From: Charina bottae
Taxonomy: Eukaryota > Chordata > Lepidosauria > Squamata > Charinaidae
NCBI GenBank assembly: GCA_023362775.1
Contig: JALMGJ010000005.1
Span: 66,718,463-66,782,462, forward strand
DNA: 64,000 bases
Direction: 5' to 3'
Positions 43,811-55,149 of the stretch are shown here, one piece after another (position 1 is the first letter of the stretch; every line of letters starts with the position of its first letter). The translations under genes were made by a program, and so were the position numbers. The notes under the pieces are model-generated. The model was given only the letters and a program-made list of their open reading frames with translations, was not told where the DNA came from and ran no database searches.

Positions 43811-43822
43811 ATGTCTGAAAAA

Positions 43823-44123
43823 GGGGTGTGATGGCTCAGTGGTTAAGACACCAGGCTTGTCGATCGGAAGGTCGGCGGTTCGAGACCCGAGCGCCGCATG
43901 ACAGAGCGAGCTCCCGCACTCGCCCCAGCTCTTGCCAACCTAGCAATTCAAAAGCATGCAAATGCAAGTAGATAAATAGGTACCACTTTGGTGGGATGGT
44001 AACAGTGTTCCGCATGCATCATGCTGGCCACATGACCATGGAAGCGTCTTCGGACAGCGCTGTCTCTTTGGCTAAGAAATGAAGATGAGTCAGACACGAC
44101 TGCACAGGGGAAAACCTTTACCT
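43823..44123 (+). mobile_element. Full-length Sauria-type SINE with 12-bp TSD
   Basis: The head GGGGTGTGATGGCTCAGTGG carries an A box and GGCGGTTCGAGACCC a B box, as in a tRNA-derived RNA polymerase III promoter. The conserved body and the GAGTCAGACACGACTGCAC end with the ACCTTT tail follow. Perfect TSDs ATGTCTGAAAAA flank it (43811-43822, 44124-44135). A small deletion (about 10-15 bp) has removed the GCACC...AGA stretch just before the 3' motif. Confidence 0.93.
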
Positions 44124-44135
44124 ATGTCTGAAAAA

Positions 44136-45960
44136 AATAACATTAAAACCAGTTACCAGGACGTAAGTTCAGTTAACTCACTTCTAATATACATATATAA
44201 GACTGAACTTCAAGTTTTTAAAGACAACTATGTTTGCTTTATGACTGGAAAACCATGTTTTCATTGTTAACAAAGTCTTGATCTATTGTTGAATAAACAT
44301 TCTGTTGGGCATAGATATAATTGTCACCAAATATATTAATGTTGCAGTGTCTCCCCTTTCCTTGTTAGGATTGGAGTATATTCATTCCTATTTTTAGGAC
44401 AGTCTACATAATAGTTCACCATCTCCTAAATTAACATAAATCTTTTATTTTAAAAACATTTTATATATATACTCCATTTGAATTTTAAAAATTATCAGCT
44501 GCTGTTAAATACTATGCTCTGAAATTTGATATAATATGTAGAATCTTTCTAGTTCGATAAAAGCTATAAAATATAGTTTTACAAAGCATGTTTTATTTTA
44601 CCTATCATGTTATAAGATTATCTTGTGAAAGGTAACAGAACTATTGTGTCAAAATGTGCCCTTTGATTTCCCCAAAGTTTTCTTCCCCTATTGAAGAGGC
44701 TTTGGTTTCCCACCTCATTCTTTAGAAGTTTTATAGCTTTAGAATATTTCTGGGTGGCATTTTGGAACTTTTATTGTTGGGAAGCAACATGAGATACTGT
44801 TGTTTTTTTCCAATGTGCAACAATTGACTTATTCATAGGGATGTTCTGTGCTTGGGATCAAAAGCCTGAAAGGTGCTTTGGAGTAGATGCAGATGCTGCA
44901 CTTGTCAGCATTCGTTAAAAAAGCTGAGTCTTTTTGTGACTCTCATACCAGCTGCACAATCCCAAGAAAATAACAACTGAGTTAAAGAGGCACTGACAAC
45001 ACCCCTATACCTATTCTGAAGAACATTTCTGACTTTGGATCTGAAGTGCAGAACACCCCTGCTTTTTCACCATGTGATGTACATCTAAACAGGAAGTGAT
45101 GTCTCACTTCTGCTTTATTTTCTCTTATACAAACTCACAGACAAGGCAAAAGACATTAAGGTGTGTACAAAGCTTCAAGGGGATGCTTCCAATTTATAAA
45201 CATTTATCAAATCACCCCACTGAAGGTTCATCAATCAATGTAGCAAATCAAATTAGTTATGACATAGCACTTTGTAGATTCAATGATTTTTCTGGTAGTT
45301 CTGCTGTTAAAAACACTTAACAATTTTGGAATTTTGCTTCCATATATGGAGAACATACAAGGTGGTTGAATGGTGTGATGGCAGTCTGTCATTGACATGT
45401 ATTACTTTGGTCTGTCAAAGCTATTTTGGGATGATATGTTCTTTTGCTTCAAGGCCAAGCTTTGCTAATATGTCCTCTTTAGCCTGGCACCCCACCAAAG
45501 ACAGTAATAAGGGAAATGTTCCTGGGGGAGCAAGCGTTGCCAGCCAGTTGTGCCAACCCACCTGGAACTCTACAAAACCAAGTGATCTGATGCACCCAAT
45601 CACATCACTTCACTTCATAAGGGCATTATCAGGAAACTCAGAAAAGATTTTGAAAGTTTATTTTTATACATATTTTTTTAAAAAAAATAATTTATTGTTA
45701 CATTGGAATTTCATACATTCTGCATCAGTTTAGCACAACTGAGACTCTTTGGACATTTTTTAGATGCTGTGCTTCACCACTGCTATATCTGCCTTAAAAG
45801 GGATGCAGCTACAACAAACAAATCTTTCTCAAATTAAATCTCAAAATGTCTGGTATTCATTTGCCTTCAGATCCCAAAACCAAAAATTTGAATCAAATTT
45901 TGCCTTCTTCAAATCTCAGATTAGAATCAAATCAGAGCTGAGTTACATAGGATTAGTATT
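44136..45960. other. Unassigned DNA
   Basis: No gene was recognised; frames at 45096-45320, 45326-45733 and 45764-46036 lack known motifs. Confidence 0.4.
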
Positions 45961-45977
45961 AAGATCACACCAAAACC

Positions 45978-48090
45978 AACTCCAAGCCTGGCTGGCAGCT
46001 CGACAAGTCAGAGTTTCTCAGAGCTCTGAGCTCTGAGACCTGGCTAACTTTCTATCTTGTTTGCAGGGGTCTACGGACCACTGAAGTTTCCCCCTGGAGA
46101 AGGGGGAACCAGAAGATTGCTCACAGAGCCATTGGAATTGCCCACTCCTGTTTTTCTTTGTTGTTTCCACCGCGGAGAAGAACGGGGGGTGCAATGAAAT
46201 GGCCGAAAGAAGATTCTAGCTCTGCAGAGAACAGTAAGTCTCTTGGGAGACACAAGAGTGACAGCCAGCTTTTAGATCACCTTATATTAGTTTTCTTTTT
46301 AGATTAGTACATTTTTATTATTCTAAAATTTATCTTTGGACTTCGTTCAAAATGTTGGCTAATTTTGTGTTTTCTTTGCTATAATTAATTTTGGTGGAAG
46401 TTTGATAGATTTTATTTTGGCAACATAGTGAACAAGTTTTGTATTTTTCTGCCTTTCTTTTGTATCAGAGAAATTGGGACTTAAGAGACTTTGTTGGTAT
46501 TTCTCACTCGACAAACTTACTGACTTTTGAGAAATTGTTTGTTTGGGTTAAGCAGCTTGCAGCCTGAAGAATAAAGAAGAATAAAGAATAAAGTATAGAG
46601 AATGTGTGCCTCTCTACCTTTTTTTTTCTCCTTTTCTATTTTTTTTTAGAAAGGACTATTTTTCATTTGGAATATATTTTCATCTTTCCCTTTACAAACT
46701 GTTTGAAATACTGCTCTGTGGAATTTTTTCATCTCTTACTTTAAAAGCTTTTCTCACTTAAAGAAATAGACATTATTGATAAATAATAGAACAGCTGTTC
46801 CTTGCTCCCTGAGAAATTTTTTTGTTTTGTCTACGGCAGTTGATTACGCTTTGAACAATAAATAATGGCCTTTCTCACAGTACTTCAGGATTTTAAGGAA
46901 GAAACCAGCAAAAATTTTTTGCAAATTAAGAAATCCATAGAACGTATATTAATAGTTTTGGTGGCTCAGGAACAGAAGGTACAAGGGACAGATTTAGAAA
47001 CAGAGGAAAGATCTTTCGAACCAGTAGAGAAACAGGGAAAGAGGACTTTGAATGTATTGGTACAGAAGAAGATTATGATATCTTACAGGAAGTGGTCTAT
47101 TAAATGTTTGGGCATAAATACATTGTGGCAGCTGAGACAGGAAGATTTTAATATGCAAATTGATAGATATGGCAAAATAAACATTTTGATATCCCACATG
47201 AGTTACAGAAATAAACAAGTTGCATATTGTGATATTGGCATAACCTAAACAGGAGATTTATTGATATTGATTTGGAATGCAAGGTGAATGAAAATGTGGA
47301 TTTGGTATTGTACACAGAGTAAGCACAGATATGAGAAATTTACAGATGCATAAAAACATGATATTTTAAGTGTAAGATACAAGATTATAAATAAATATGT
47401 TGATATTATATATTACTCTTTCTGGAGACACATTTATGAGAAGACAATGAGATGATGAGATGGAATTAGAATGTAGGTTATTACAAGAATATGTTGTATG
47501 TATTAGGTTATATGTTATGTTAGGTTTTGTATTTTTGCTATATTATGTATTATGTTATGTAATATGTTAGATTATGTATTAATGGAATATATAGTCATAA
47601 CATGAACAGAATATACTGTATTTTATTAGACGTAGATAAGGCCTTTATTTGTTGTACTAATTGGACTTTATTGAAGATATAAATATAGATGTAAAAATGG
47701 AAAGAGCAAATGGAAAACATTTAATTGATGCAACAACGAACATTTGATTACTATTCTAAGGAGTAGAAACCAGAGATGGATTGTTGGAAGATATCAAGAA
47801 AGGCGAAACCTATATGAAGAACAGAAGATTGGATTATAGAAATCAAAGGGTATATGACAAAGAAAAGTTTCTGTGTATTGTATTAAGGACTAACATTTAA
47901 AGTTAATTGTTGTACTTAAAGTTCAAGGATAAATTGGAGGACATCTATTTTCTATATTTTTTCTTGTTTGTTATTTTTTGACTTCACTTTTTCTTTTTCC
48001 TTTTCTTGCTTTGTATTTCTATTTCTTTTCTTTTGTATTAGCTTTTAATGTGTATTTTAAAATTAATAAAACTTATGGAGAAAAAAAAAA
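45978..48090 (+). mobile_element. L1-like non-autonomous element, 2113 bp, TSD and poly-A
   Basis: The insertion is flanked by direct repeats GATCACACCAAAACC (45963-45977, 48091-48105) and ends with TTAATAAAACTTATGGAG plus A10. This is the layout of an L1-machinery insertion. It has a GC-rich 5' region (about 46060-46230, with GAACAGTAAGTCTC), a short ORF (46865-47248), then A-rich non-coding DNA and a pyrimidine-rich 3' segment (47940-48045). No RT motif occurs in any frame, although the TSD shows both ends are present. It is therefore an internally deleted or naturally ORF2-less L1 derivative. Confidence 0.75.
46865..47248 (+). pseudogene. L1 ORF1-like frame, 127 codons
   Basis: It starts MAFLTVLQDFKEETSKNFLQ, with a helical, heptad-like pattern to about residue 60, as expected of an ORF1 coiled-coil start, then loses any recognisable fold. 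It is shorter than a full ORF1 and is followed by stops. Function is inferred only from position and helix pattern. Confidence 0.45.
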
Positions 48091-48105
48091 GATCACACCA
48101 AAACC

Positions 48106-49037
48106 CTCCTTTCAACTTCTCACCAAAGTTTTTTTTTCTGTTTTTGTCTCTTATTTTTAGGGTATTCTCAAATTTCTTTACGATATCTTTTGATGGTGTT
48201 TTGAACCTTTTTTTTTTTTAGTCTTGTAAAATGTTGGATGGTGCTGATGTTGTTTTTACATTACACAATTTTACACTGACCTGGTCTGTTCATGCTTCCT
48301 AATCTGAAAAATCCCCATGAGAAAATGTCTCTCAACATGTTTTTCTTTTGGATGTAATTGAGGTATGGGAAGCCAGCAGGACTGCAGATTGGAGTTATTG
48401 TACAATGAAAGACAAGACACTCACAAACACCTTTCAGCCCTCTGGCTACTAAGATAAATTTAAAGCATTCCAACCACATATCTCTTCTTGAGTAAACACA
48501 CGAAAGGCTATCACTCACAATTAAGGTTAAGTTCATATCCCTATTTAAGCATTGATTTCATGTGACTAACAACTGTGTGAAAAGAGCACATCTCCCCTAA
48601 TACCCACCCTACAACCTAATATCTATGCCCTCTGGAAATCGCTTCATAGAGGAGTTGCTTCATTTGTTCTGTCTCCAGTCATGAAATGAAACCTGAATCA
48701 CAGATAGTGTCCCATATGTTAGCAATCCCCAGATCTTTGAAGAGCTTCTTGACTTCATCAAATATTTGAGTGAAGCACCACTTCAAAAGCAATGCTGCAG
48801 AGCAACACCTCCCTTCTAAGCAGCAGAGCTGGCGAACAACAGCTTCTGAATATCCACAGAAGCCACTATTAGCAGGGCAAATGGGCCAAACAAGGCAGAT
48901 CACAGAGGATCTCACCTTGGTGAGTGATGGGCTCCCTGAGGTGAAGCTCCTTGTCCACAGCAATTTGCATGTCTCTTTAATAATTGTTGTAGTGATACCA
49001 ATATAGAAGTACTGCTTTATATAATGGGTATATTTGG
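48106..49037. other. Unassigned DNA
   Basis: No gene was recognised. Confidence 0.4.
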
Positions 49038-49063
49038 AAATGAAAGGAATAATTATGGTATGA

Positions 49064-49294
49064 GAGCCAGTTTGGTGCAGTGGTTAAGGCACCAGGCTAG
49101 AAACTGGGAGACCATGAGTTCTAGTCCCACTTTAGCCATGAAGCCAGCTGGGCGACCTTGAGCCAGTCACTCTCTCTCAGTGTTGGGAAGTAGGCAAGGG
49201 CAAACCATTTCTGAAAAACCTTGCCAAGAAAACTGCAGGGACTTTTCCAGGCAGTCAAGACTGACTCGAAGGCTCGCACACGCACGCGCGCACA

Positions 49295-49325
<31 letters not shown>
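49064..49325 (+). mobile_element. tRNA-derived SINE with (CA)n tail and 26-bp TSD
   Basis: The head GAGCCAGTTTGGTGCAGTGG and GAGTTCTAGTCCC (B-box-like), body GCCAGCTGGGCGACCTTGAG and ACCTTGCCAAGAAAACTGCA, and the end GTCAAGACTGACTCGAAGGC followed by (CA)n. The flanks 49038-49063 and 49326-49351 are identical over 26 bp except one A/C difference. It shares its head with the SINE at 35600-35850 but not its 3' half. Confidence 0.88.
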
Positions 49326-49328
<3 letters not shown>

Positions 49329-49351
49329 TGAAAGGAATCATTATGGTATGA

Positions 49352-50208
49352 AAATACTGAAGGTTACAATAAGGCTCCACTAATATGAGGAAGTTAATGT
49401 TTCACTGCATGTTTTTAATAGGCTAGGTTATCGTATCTGTAAGACACATTATATTCTATTATACCAATGAACCAAATCACAGTGGCTTCTAAAAAGACAT
49501 ACTAGTAATAACAGAGAGAGTGAAATTTCCCTATATCTTCTTTTTAAATAGAGCATTACATGTAAAATACTCATTGCTTTCATATAGAGTACATTCATCT
49601 TCATCTTTTCTATCAGGCTCAATTAGTATATTCCTTCCAAGATGATCTCTGGGCAGACTTCAGATAAGTCTGCCTTATTACTGCAAAGGGCACACAGACT
49701 TCTTCCACAAAGCTAATTAAGGATTATTTCAAGGATGCAAAAAAATATCTGTAAGGTTTTTTAAAAATGGAAACTTTGGGAGTGAGAAAGCTGTGTTTAT
49801 CTCTGCTATTCAGATGTGCACAGCTTTTTTTTTTCATTTGCAAGATGAATTATCCCCAACCTGTAATACCAAGGTTTATTGTACTTAAAATGCATGAATA
49901 AAACTATTACTTTAAGAATAAGCATTTGACTGAATTTTGAAAGCCAATGTTTTGGGCATCTCTATTAGCATAAGTTACAATATCTAAGAGCAGAGGCCTA
50001 AAATCCAAAGGACCATGACCAAAAAACTCAGCACTGAACTTTAGACTCAAAAGGATGGTATTCTAGCACACATAGAATTGGGTTGAAGCCATAAAGAGAT
50101 TCCACCTCTACATGTGCATCTTTAGCCATGATAGTTCACTGCTTATTTATTTGTTAGGAGATTGTAGTAATGCTCTTTCCAGCACAGTGCAATAGACTCT
50201 TTGTCCTT
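49352..50208. other. Unassigned DNA
   Basis: No gene was recognised. Confidence 0.4.
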
Positions 50209-50211
50209 TAG

Positions 50212-50352
50212 AAGACCGTCTCCCACCCGGAAACCTATGCCCTCACTGTGGGAGGTTGTGCGGATCCAGAATTGGCCTTTATAGCCACTTACGGATCCAC
50301 TGTTAAAATTTTACCTTTGGAAGACAATCTTACTCGGCTACGAGTGATCGCC
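50212..50352 (+). mobile_element. 3'-terminal 141 bp of the zinc-finger LINE
   Basis: This fragment matches 14128-14268 with only about four substitutions, from GACCGTCTCCC through the C2H2 finger codons to the terminal TGATCGCC. Similarity stops abruptly at both ends. It is a severely 5'-truncated copy of the same LINE family; no clear TSD was seen. Confidence 0.88.
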
Positions 50353-50364
50353 AATGAATTATTT

Positions 50365-50575
50365 GTTAGATGTATATATCACCTTTTCTTCAGGAGTTCA
50401 AGGTGTCTTACATGGAGTTCTTCCTTCATTTTATCCTCACAACCACCATCCTGTGATGATGGCTGAGCTAAGAAAGAATGAATGGGAATCACCCAGGGAG
50501 TTTTGAGAGATGCGGGTAAACCTGCACTCTCCCGCCTAGTCTAACACCTTCACCACCACACTACCACACACCAAT
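50365..50575 (-). mobile_element. Old tRNA-derived SINE fragment, minus strand
   Basis: Segments TTCAGGAGTTCAAGGTGTCTT, ATTTTATCCTCACAACCACC and TCTCCCGCCTAGTCTAACACC are in the order found in common vertebrate-type tRNA/CORE SINEs. It is diverged. Confidence 0.6.
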
Positions 50576-50741
50576 ATAACATCTTAAGCAAGGTTAAGCA
50601 GATATAGCTTACTGCTATGCTGAGTTGTGAAAGGCTTTACATAAGATATATCAGAAGGGTTTGGCTCTACCTTCCTTGCCAAAGCTCACCAGCTGTATAG
50701 CTGCTACTGCACAAATGAGACTGTTTTGTCTCTGCTGGACT

Positions 50742-50808
50742 AGGAGGAGGAGGAGGAGGAGGAGGAGGAGGAGGAGGAGGAGGAGGAGGAGGAGGAGGAG
50801 GAGGAGGA
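50742..50808. repeat. (AGG)n microsatellite
   Basis: This is a 67-bp array of AGG units. It gives spurious poly-Arg and poly-Pro ORFs on the two strands. Confidence 0.97.
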
Positions 50809-50814
50809 AGTGGG

Positions 50815-51490
50815 GTCAGGGGCATCCAGGGACAGTAGTCTTGATGTGGGTGGTTCCAGAAGTGTTGAAGCCAATGATTCCACCCACTGAAGGCCAGTGC
50901 CTGCACCCACTGAAAGCGTCTCAGTCTTTCAGGCCTAAGCAGAGGCATGAGATACAAATCTGACAGTAGAGGGCTGACTGGCCAAAAAGCAGGCCAGAGG
51001 GACAGCAATGAATAATGAGCTTCAGCTGCATATTTGGGTGGAGACTTGGCTTGGCTAATTTATTGGCTTCACTCCCTGGAAGAAAATGCTGAGAACAACT
51101 TTTCTAGCCCCAGCTCTGTTGTGTTTACCTTGCTGTGCTTAGAACTCTGGATTCTACCTCACTATGTCTTTTGTATTTTCCCTTGGATTTGTAGCTTGTT
51201 TCCTGGTCTTGATCTATGCCAAGCCAGTGACTGTATTTACAGTCACTGCCTTCAGATAGTGGTGAAAAGGACTCTTTTCTTCTAAACGTTCTGCTGGAGC
51301 TTTGCCTATCACTGAAATGTGGCAGACATCCAGCTTGCTATCTTGTCGGTGGGCAGCCAGCAGTGCCTACACAGAAAACTATCCAAATTACTGGATCATT
51401 CCATTTTATCCAAAGTTTACTAATTTTATTTTTAGATAGCAAATATATTAAGAATATTGCCAAATCTGATTTAAAGGATGGTCATGTGGA
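50815..51490. other. Unassigned DNA
   Basis: No gene was recognised. Confidence 0.4.
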
Positions 51491-51496
51491 CTTTTA

Positions 51497-51528
<32 letters not shown>

Positions 51529-51745
51529 TTATTTGATTTGATGGCTGCCCATACATATGACATATGACTCTGGGTGGTAAATAGCAAGTTACAAACAACA
51601 GTAAAAATATCAGCAAAAACTGAAACAGATCATGCCAGGTGCAGCACACATATCCACAGCCCCAAACTCCTAAAACTGGGCTCACCTAACTTCCTGGCAC
51701 AGTGCTGAGAGAAAATCCAAATTTTGGATGCCTTACAAATACCAT
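51497..51745 (-). mobile_element. LINE/SINE 3' end with (GCAA)n tail, minus strand
   Basis: Minus-strand ACCCAGAGTCATATGTCATA and GGGCAGCCATCAAATCAAAT lead to a tail of GCAA units (51499-51527 on the plus strand). It is related in style to the other CCCAGAGTC tails but has a different core. Confidence 0.55.
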
Positions 51746-51749
51746 GTGA

Positions 51750-51972
51750 AAACCAGTTTCATGTAGTAGTTACAGTACAAGGATAGAAACTGGGAGACCA
51801 TGTGTTCTAGTCCTGCCTTGGGCATAAAGCCAGCTGACTGACCTTGGGCCAGTCACTCACTCTCAGCCCTAGGAAGAATGCAAAGGCAAACCACTTCCGA
51901 ATCTTGCCAAGAATACTACAGAGACTTGTCCAGGCAGTTGCCAGGAGTCAAGACTGACTTGAAGGGACAAAA
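51750..51972 (+). mobile_element. tRNA-derived SINE, diverged copy
   Basis: Same family as 49064-49325: AGAAACTGGGAGACCATGTG, GACCTTGGGCCAGTCACTCA, CTTGTCCAGGCAGTTGCCAG and GTCAAGACTGACTTGAAGG. The head is degraded. Confidence 0.75.
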
Positions 51973-51974
51973 AA

Positions 51975-53865
51975 AATGCCATCAGGGTGAGAACCATCTG
52001 AATCTCTGGGGATATGCTGTTCTGCAGAGCAGGCGCAGCAACAGAGAAGGCAGAGAAGATAGCAGAGAAGCCAATATGCAAGAAGGTAATATGTGTGGCA
52101 GTTCTATCATCATATGCCTACATCCCTAATATTTTCTGAGTTTTTGTTGCTGTTCAAGCTATAACCCTGGAGCCTACAGTGGGTCAACCCTCAAGTCTAA
52201 TCTTCCAAATAAAGTATAAGTCACAAGCAAATGGTTATTTTGTAACTACGAATACCCTGAATCTTTAATCATTTGACTGATGAACATTTACAACCCATTC
52301 TGTAGAAGCAATCATTGTTTCCTAGAAAGAGGAGGTAAATTACAAGGAATTGGCTTTATATCTCCAAGAGTTGTACTTTATATCTCCAAGAGTTGTACTT
52401 TCAAGTCTTCTGGTTCCTTTCTGCCTTCAAAACCTGGAAAAGAACATCAAGTAGCTGAAATTATTTGAACAGTTGGAATTATATGTAACTTTTATACATG
52501 TTGTTGTACATATTCCTGTAATTATCAATTGGGAAACTTTCATTGCTCTGAAAAGGAGAGTTGAGAAACACTACCTTCATCCTTCCCCCGCACTCCACAT
52601 TTCAACTTCTGGTGATGTCAGTGTAGGGTTCTTGGCAAAAATATAAAGATAGTTGATAGTGGCTTCTTTGGGATGTTTTGTTTTGTTCTGCTTTGGTTTC
52701 TGTTTTAGTCTAGCCCATAACCCTGAGTTTTCCTGATGGTCTTCCATCTAGGTACTTCCCAGATTTTACCTTGCTTTGCGTTTTTTGAGACTCACCAGCA
52801 TCTGCCATGTGCTGCTACCTGTTGTGGTCAAATTGTATATTGGCTTTAACACTGAAATATGAAAACAACTGTAGCCATAGGAATGAGTTTGAAGAACATT
52901 AAATGTTGTCAGAGAGGCATAATCAAAATGTAAGGAAGTAAGTAAATAGTTTATTGAATAAGTCTCCAGACCATTTCAAGTCATAATTAAAATGAATAGA
53001 AAGGATTTATCAGGTATTAGTTGTCATTTGTTTGTATAATTCAAAGATGGGACATCTTTTTTTCCCCAGTGCTGCTTTATCTCAAGGGTAATCTGTTAGA
53101 AGGAACATGGGTGAACCTGAATGAAGCAGTAGGTAGGAACAGAGCCAGAACTAGGTGGAGACAGCCATTGTGTGACAGCCCTTTTCTTCCTCTTTCAGAC
53201 ACTCTATTTTTCTGTCCCTTTTTTTCTTTCAAGCAACAGGCTGCAGAACACAGATAAATATATCTTATTGGACTTCTAAATTAGTCTCTTCCAGACGACT
53301 TTTGAAACTAAGCTGATGGCTGCCTGAAATTAGATCAAGAGTTACATGCACTGGCTAGATCTGGTCTAAGTAGACCTGAGTAGAACATTCTACATAATAA
53401 TAATAACCATTTAGGACTGTGCAGCTTTGCATTGGAAGGGAGAACCATGATTTGCAGCTGGGGGTGTGTGCAAGTACCACCTGCTAGTAATATCTTAAAG
53501 TTGAGTCTTTTCCTGAGCTTCCATCACTCCCTCCATTGCTGCTGCATAATCCTAACAAAAATAGGTTGTTTTTGGTGTTTCAGAGATACTTCATACATAC
53601 CCCCACCCACTCCAAATCACATTTCTTCCCTTGAATCTCAACCACTGCACAGCCCTAAGAATAACAACGATAATTCAGTTATATTGTTGTCAACATTATT
53701 CTATCTCATGGCACTCAAGGTAGTTATCAGAAAATAATGAAATACAAAAACTCTTTAAAATGCAATTAAACCATAGTTAAAGCTACATAAAACACTAATA
53801 AAATCCATAATTAGTACCATGCAAAATCTGAATTTAAGAATTACATCTGATAACTTCATAAGAGT
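51975..53865. other. Unassigned DNA with a short tandem duplication
   Basis: No gene was recognised. A unit TTTATATCTCCAAGAGTTGTA (first 20 of about 22 bp) is tandemly duplicated around 52357-52402. Confidence 0.4.
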
Positions 53866-53869
53866 GACA

Positions 53870-53945
53870 GAGTAGGCCGCCCAGAGTCCCTCCTTGGGGG
53901 GGAGATGGGTGGTGATAGAAATTTAAATAATAAATAAAATAAATT
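53870..53945 (+). mobile_element. L2/CR1-like 3' tail
   Basis: GGCCGCCCAGAGTCCCTCC...GAGATGGGTGGTGATAGAAA and an (AAAT)n tail. Same family as the tail at 3785. Confidence 0.65.
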
Positions 53946-53949
53946 ATGT

Positions 53950-54390
53950 AGGTAAACAAATGCCATTATGAATACCTCAAAGACTACCCAGAGAAGTATC
54001 TATGGCAAAATGAATGCTAACTACAAGCAAATTAAGCTAGCATTCTCTTCTGTGAAGGAGCTACAAGGAACAGGTTCTTGGGAGATAAAATGCATCCATT
54101 ATTCCAGTGCTTCCTGGGCTACCTATGTGATGCTACAATGTTATATGGAAACAACGCTTCTCCAGGAAGTGCTAGAGAAGGTGAGGTCCTATCTGCCAAG
54201 ATCCCAATGCTATTGTAAGTGTGCCTGTTATTTTACAGGTTACAAAATGTTTGAAGAAACCCTTGGCCACTACAGATAAATAAATACATGACCCATTCCA
54301 TTTTTATGGGTCATTTTTAATAACTCATAGAAAAGAGAGAACAAAAACAAATTAATAAAACAAATGAATTTTTAAGAATAAGCTCAATCA
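53950..54390. other. Unassigned DNA
   Basis: A 103-codon plus-strand frame (53968-54279) has no motif I recognise. Confidence 0.35.
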
Positions 54391-54403
54391 TCATTTGTTC
54401 TCA

Positions 54404-54988
54404 GGTGCTGATCTGAAGGCCTGTGGATATCCAAATTGGGCCTTCACTAAATTTAAGCCTACCAGACCTAAAACAGCGACAGACAGGGCTGAGACTCAGA
54501 GTAAACGGAAGAACCTGGTCATTCCTTACATGGCTGGCGTGTCTGAAAAGATAAAATGGATATTTGGCAAACACCACATACCTGTATATTTCAAACCCAC
54601 CAACACACTGAGACAGAGGCTTGTACAACCCAAAGATCAAACTCCAAAACACAAGAAAAGCAATGTAGTGTATGCAATCCAGTGCAGTGAGGAGTGCTCT
54701 GAGCTCTACATTGGAGAAACCAAACAACCTTTGTACAGGAGGATGGCCCAACACAGGAGGAGCAACACCACAGGACCAGAGTCAGCAGTTTACCTTCAGG
54801 TCAAGGAATCCATTTATGCCAACTTGGAAAATCCTTCTTTGAATAGAGGTGGGGGCCTCAGGCACAATCTTTCCCCTATTTTCCTTCCTGCTTTGTCTTC
54901 TGTGCCTAGGAAGATTAAGACCATTTCGCAATCTCAACAACAGCAAGGTAATCTTAACGATCCTCCTTTGGATGATAAAGGGACTTAG
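54404..54988 (+). pseudogene. PLE linker and GIY-YIG endonuclease, internally deleted
   Basis: The frame is open from before the ATG. In order it has GYPNWAF, KNLVIPYMAGVSEKI, HHIPVYFKPTNTLRQ, VQPKDQTP, then NVVYAIQCSEECSELYIGET (GIY-YIG: V-V-Y and Y-I-G) and RRMAQHRR, and SLNRGGGLRHNLSP near the end. These blocks match the PLE layout before and within the GIY-YIG domain. Between VYLQVKE and SIYANLE a stretch appears to be missing relative to the usual spacing, in frame, which would remove the later nuclease residues. The missing part means the nuclease would be inactive. RT is absent. Confidence 0.82.
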
Positions 54989-55087
54989 AAATTAACATCT
55001 CAAATAACCATGACCTAGCCCCAGGTGCAAGGTCCCACAGCCACCTTAGAAACATATTTAAGGATTCCCTTACTAACTTTGCTCAGA

Positions 55088-55121
55088 CTGAAGAAGCTTC
55101 TTGGATAAGGAGCGAAACGTT
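55088..55121 (+). ncRNA. Hammerhead-like motif in PLE 3' UTR (candidate)
   Basis: CTGAAGA (55088-55094), one extra A, a 7-bp stem GCTTCTT/AAGGAGC with one G-U pair and loop GGAT, then GAAA (55114-55117) and CGTT. It has the same arrangement, including the one extra nucleotide before stem II, as the motif at 35499-35532, although stems and loops differ in sequence. Confidence 0.45.
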
Positions 55122-55149
55122 TCCACTGAGAAAATAGAAATCCAGTTGA

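Larger units (their letters stand above)
54395..55140 (+). mobile_element. Penelope-like element, Neptune-like, 3' part
   Basis: It carries the post-RT linker and GIY-YIG region of a PLE ORF, then about 150 bp of 3' UTR containing a hammerhead-like motif at 55088-55121. The left edge is truncated. It differs clearly from the PLE at 34850, so two PLE lineages are present. Confidence 0.83.

Noticed and set aside
43823..43890. tRNA gene
   Set aside because: The A and B boxes belong to the tRNA-derived SINE head; the cloverleaf is not complete and the sequence continues into the SINE body. The same holds for the other SINE heads.
50661..51008. Poly-Arg and poly-Pro ORFs on opposite strands
   Set aside because: Both come from the (AGG)n array; no supporting coding features on either side.
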